14,065 nt of DNA from UMGS1474 sp050946775 (GTDB lineage: Bacteria > Bacillota > Clostridia > Oscillospirales > Acutalibacteraceae): contig JBMNVL010000047.1 of assembly GCA_050946775.1 (NCBI GenBank), positions 1-14,065 of the forward strand. Reading direction: 5' to 3'. Shown one piece after another: positions 12,402 through 14,065 of this stretch. Numbering within the stretch: position 1 is the first letter of the stretch; the number at the start of each line of letters is the position of its first letter. Position numbers and translations under genes: made by a program. Under the pieces are notes generated by a model. The model was not told where the DNA came from. It made no database searches and worked only from the letters and a program-made list of their open reading frames with translations.

Positions 12402-14065
12402 ATGCCGTTTTTGCCCATTACCAAAAAAGATATGCTCGCCCGGGGATGGGACGAGCCGGATATCGTGCTGGTGACCGGCGACAGCTACGTCGATCACCCC
12501 AGCTTCGGCATCGCCATCGTCTCCCGGGTGCTGGAGGATGCGGGATTTCGGGTCTGCATCCTTCCCCAGCCGCGATCGCTTGAGGATTACCGGCGGTTTG
12601 GCCGTCCCCGGCTGGCGTTTTACGTCAGCGGCGGCAACATCGACTCGATGGTCGCCCATTACACCGCCGCACTCAAGCGCCGGCACGACGACGCGTATAC
12701 CGCCGGAGGCAAGACCGGCGCCCGGCCCGACCGCGCCACCATCGTCTACTGCCGGCAGATCCGGGAAGTCTTCGGGGATATTCCCATCGCCATCGGCGGA
12801 CTGGAGGCGTCCTTGCGCCGGTTTGCCCATTACGACTACTGGGACGACGCGGTGCGTCCCTCGATTTTGGTCGATTCCACCGCCGATCTGCTGATGTTCG
12901 GCATGGGCGAGCATCAGGTGGTCGACATCGCCCGCCGGCTGGACGAGGGGATCCCGGTAAAAGCGATCCGGGATATCAAAGGCACCGTCTGGTCGACGCC
13001 TGTAAACGCATACAAGCCCCGTCCTTGTGCCGAATGCCCGTCGTTCGAGCAGGTCAGCGACCCCTCTCCCGCCGGAAAGCGGCAATACGCGATCTCCTGC
13101 CGCATCCAGCAGGACGAGCACGACGCCTTTCGCGGCAAGACGATCATCCAGCGGCACGGCGACCGGATGGTGGTGCAAAACCCACCCGCGCCGCCGCTGA
13201 CCACCGAGGAGATGGATCACGTTTACGAACTGCCCTATATGCGGGATTACCACCCGTCTTACGAGACGATGGGCGGCGTGCCGGGGATCCAGGAGGTCAA
13301 GTTCTCCCTGGTGCACAACCGGGGATGCTTCGGCGCCTGCAATTTCTGTTCGCTGGCCTATCATCAGGGGCGCTTCATCTCCTGCCGCAGCGAGGACTCG
13401 GTGGTGCGGGAAGCGATCGCCCTGACCAAAATGCCCGACTTCAAAGGCTACATCCACGACGTCGGCGGCCCGACGGCCAATTTCCGCCGACCCTCCTGCG
13501 ACAAACAGCGCCAAAGCGGCTTGTGCAAGGGCAAAAAATGTCTGGCGCCTACCCCCTGCCCGGCACTGAAAGTGGATCATCAGGAATACCTGCATCTGCT
13601 GCGGCGGCTGCGGCAGGTGCCCGGCGTCAAAAAAGTGTTCATCCGTTCGGGGATCCGGTTTGACTATCTGCTGGAGGACAAAGACGAGACCTTCTTCAAG
13701 GAGCTTGTGGCCCACCACATCAGCGGACAATTGAAGGTAGCGCCGGAGCATTGTTCGCTGGCGGTGTTGACCCGGATGGGCAAACCCGCCATCCGGGTGT
13801 ACAAGCAATTCCAGAAGCGGTTTTACGAGCTGACCAAGAGCGCCGGGAAAAAGCAGTACCTCGTCCCCTATCTGATGTCCTCTCACCCCGGCAGCACCAT
13901 GAAGGACGCCATTGAGCTGGCGGTGTTCCTCAAGGAAGAGGGATTGCATCCCGAACAGGTGCAGGATTTTTATCCCACTCCCGGCACCATTTCCACCTGT
14001 ATGTTTTACACCGGGCTGGATCCCTACACCATGGAGCCGGTCTACGTGCCCCGCACTCCCAAGGA
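12402..14065 (+). CDS. ygiQ: YgiQ family radical SAM protein, N-terminal 554 residues (cut by window end)
   Basis: The frame is open from the ATG at 12402 to the last base with no stop, so the C-terminus is outside. The sequence matches YgiQ throughout: PFLPITKKDMLARGWDEPDI at the N-terminus, ADLLMFGMGE, and the cluster-binding CFGACNFC (C309, C313, C316; CxxxCxxC) in SLVHNRGCFGACNFCSLAYH. Later segments are GYIHDVGGPTANF, IRSGIRFDYL, LKVAPEHCS and QDFYPTPGTISTCMFYTGLDP. The protein is expected to bind a 4Fe-4S cluster and S-adenosylmethionine; its reaction is not established as far as I know. AGGAGGTGA lies 5 bases before the ATG. No convincing promoter is seen; the palindromic repeat is directly upstream. 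Confidence 0.95.
   Translation, partial: MPFLPITKKDMLARGWDEPDIVLVTGDSYVDHPSFGIAIVSRVLEDAGFRVCILPQPRSLEDYRRFGRPRLAFYVSGGNIDSMVAHYTAALKRRHDDAYTAGGKTGARPDRATIVYCRQIREVFGDIPIAIGGLEASLRRFAHYDYWDDAVRPSILVDSTADLLMFGMGEHQVVDIARRLDEGIPVKAIRDIKGTVWSTPVNAYKPRPCAECPSFEQVSDPSPAGKRQYAISCRIQQDEHDAFRGKTIIQRHGDRMVVQNPPAPPLTTEEMDHVYELPYMRDYHPSYETMGGVPGIQEVKFSLVHNRGCFGACNFCSLAYHQGRFISCRSEDSVVREAIALTKMPDFKGYIHDVGGPTANFRRPSCDKQRQSGLCKGKKCLAPTPCPALKVDHQEYLHLLRRLRQVPGVKKVFIRSGIRFDYLLEDKDETFFKELVAHHISGQLKVAPEHCSLAVLTRMGKPAIRVYKQFQKRFYELTKSAGKKQYLVPYLMSSHPGSTMKDAIELAVFLKEEGLHPEQVQDFYPTPGTISTCMFYTGLDPYTMEPVYVPRTPK

Noticed and set aside
12309..13949. A 546-codon minus-strand frame opposite ygiQ.
   Set aside because: The plus strand encodes a well-matched YgiQ protein throughout; this is its antisense image.

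Overview
This 14 kb stretch looks like chromosomal DNA of a GC-rich member of the Clostridia, with the Oscillospirales a reasonable guess. The signs are strong AGGAGG-type ribosome binding sites, frequent GTG/TTG starts, consensus sigma-A promoters, tRNA genes with encoded CCA, and gene families common in that group (DUF3267, S24/S26 peptidase, YgiQ radical SAM). Both edges cut genes: an AraC-type regulator on the left and ygiQ on the right. No prophage, CRISPR array, insertion sequence or rRNA was seen.

Left part (1-1770): the end of an AraC-family regulator with a strong terminator; a DUF3267 membrane metalloprotease-like gene; a two-gene tRNA unit (Asp-GTC then Thr-GGT, minus strand) with a perfect consensus promoter and a terminator; and a lone ArsR/SmtB-type repressor with an alpha-5 zinc-site signature, transcribed from its own promoter over two ATATG palindromes.

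Middle part (1765-5421, all minus strand): a polar amino acid ABC importer in the order binding lipoprotein, permease, ATPase. A TTGACA-17-TATAAT promoter drives it, and a hairpin separates the lipoprotein gene from the permease gene. The same run of genes continues into an unknown two-helix membrane protein and a small SGNH/GDSL esterase, ending at a terminator shared with the convergent arsR gene.

Polyamine part (5439-10596, minus strand): the canonical potA-potB-potC-potD spermidine/putrescine importer followed by a phosphoglycolate-phosphatase-like HAD gene. potA, potB and potC overlap by ATGA junctions. Between potC and potD lies a roughly 297-bp structured element with 33-nt imperfect inverted ends, one of which encodes the last codons and stop of potC. 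The potA mRNA has a leader of about 250 nt, with hairpins and a possible 28-codon basic ORF whose stop overlaps the potA start.

Right part (10593-14065): a small S24/S26 signal-peptidase-like protein (minus) diverges from a CE2-type SGNH acetylesterase (plus). A palindromic interspersed repeat of about 118 bp follows, and then ygiQ, which runs off the end. I see no clearly new multi-gene system. The best leads are the potC/potD element, the potA leader, the palindrome inside the tRNA promoter, and the orphan metal-sensor operator.
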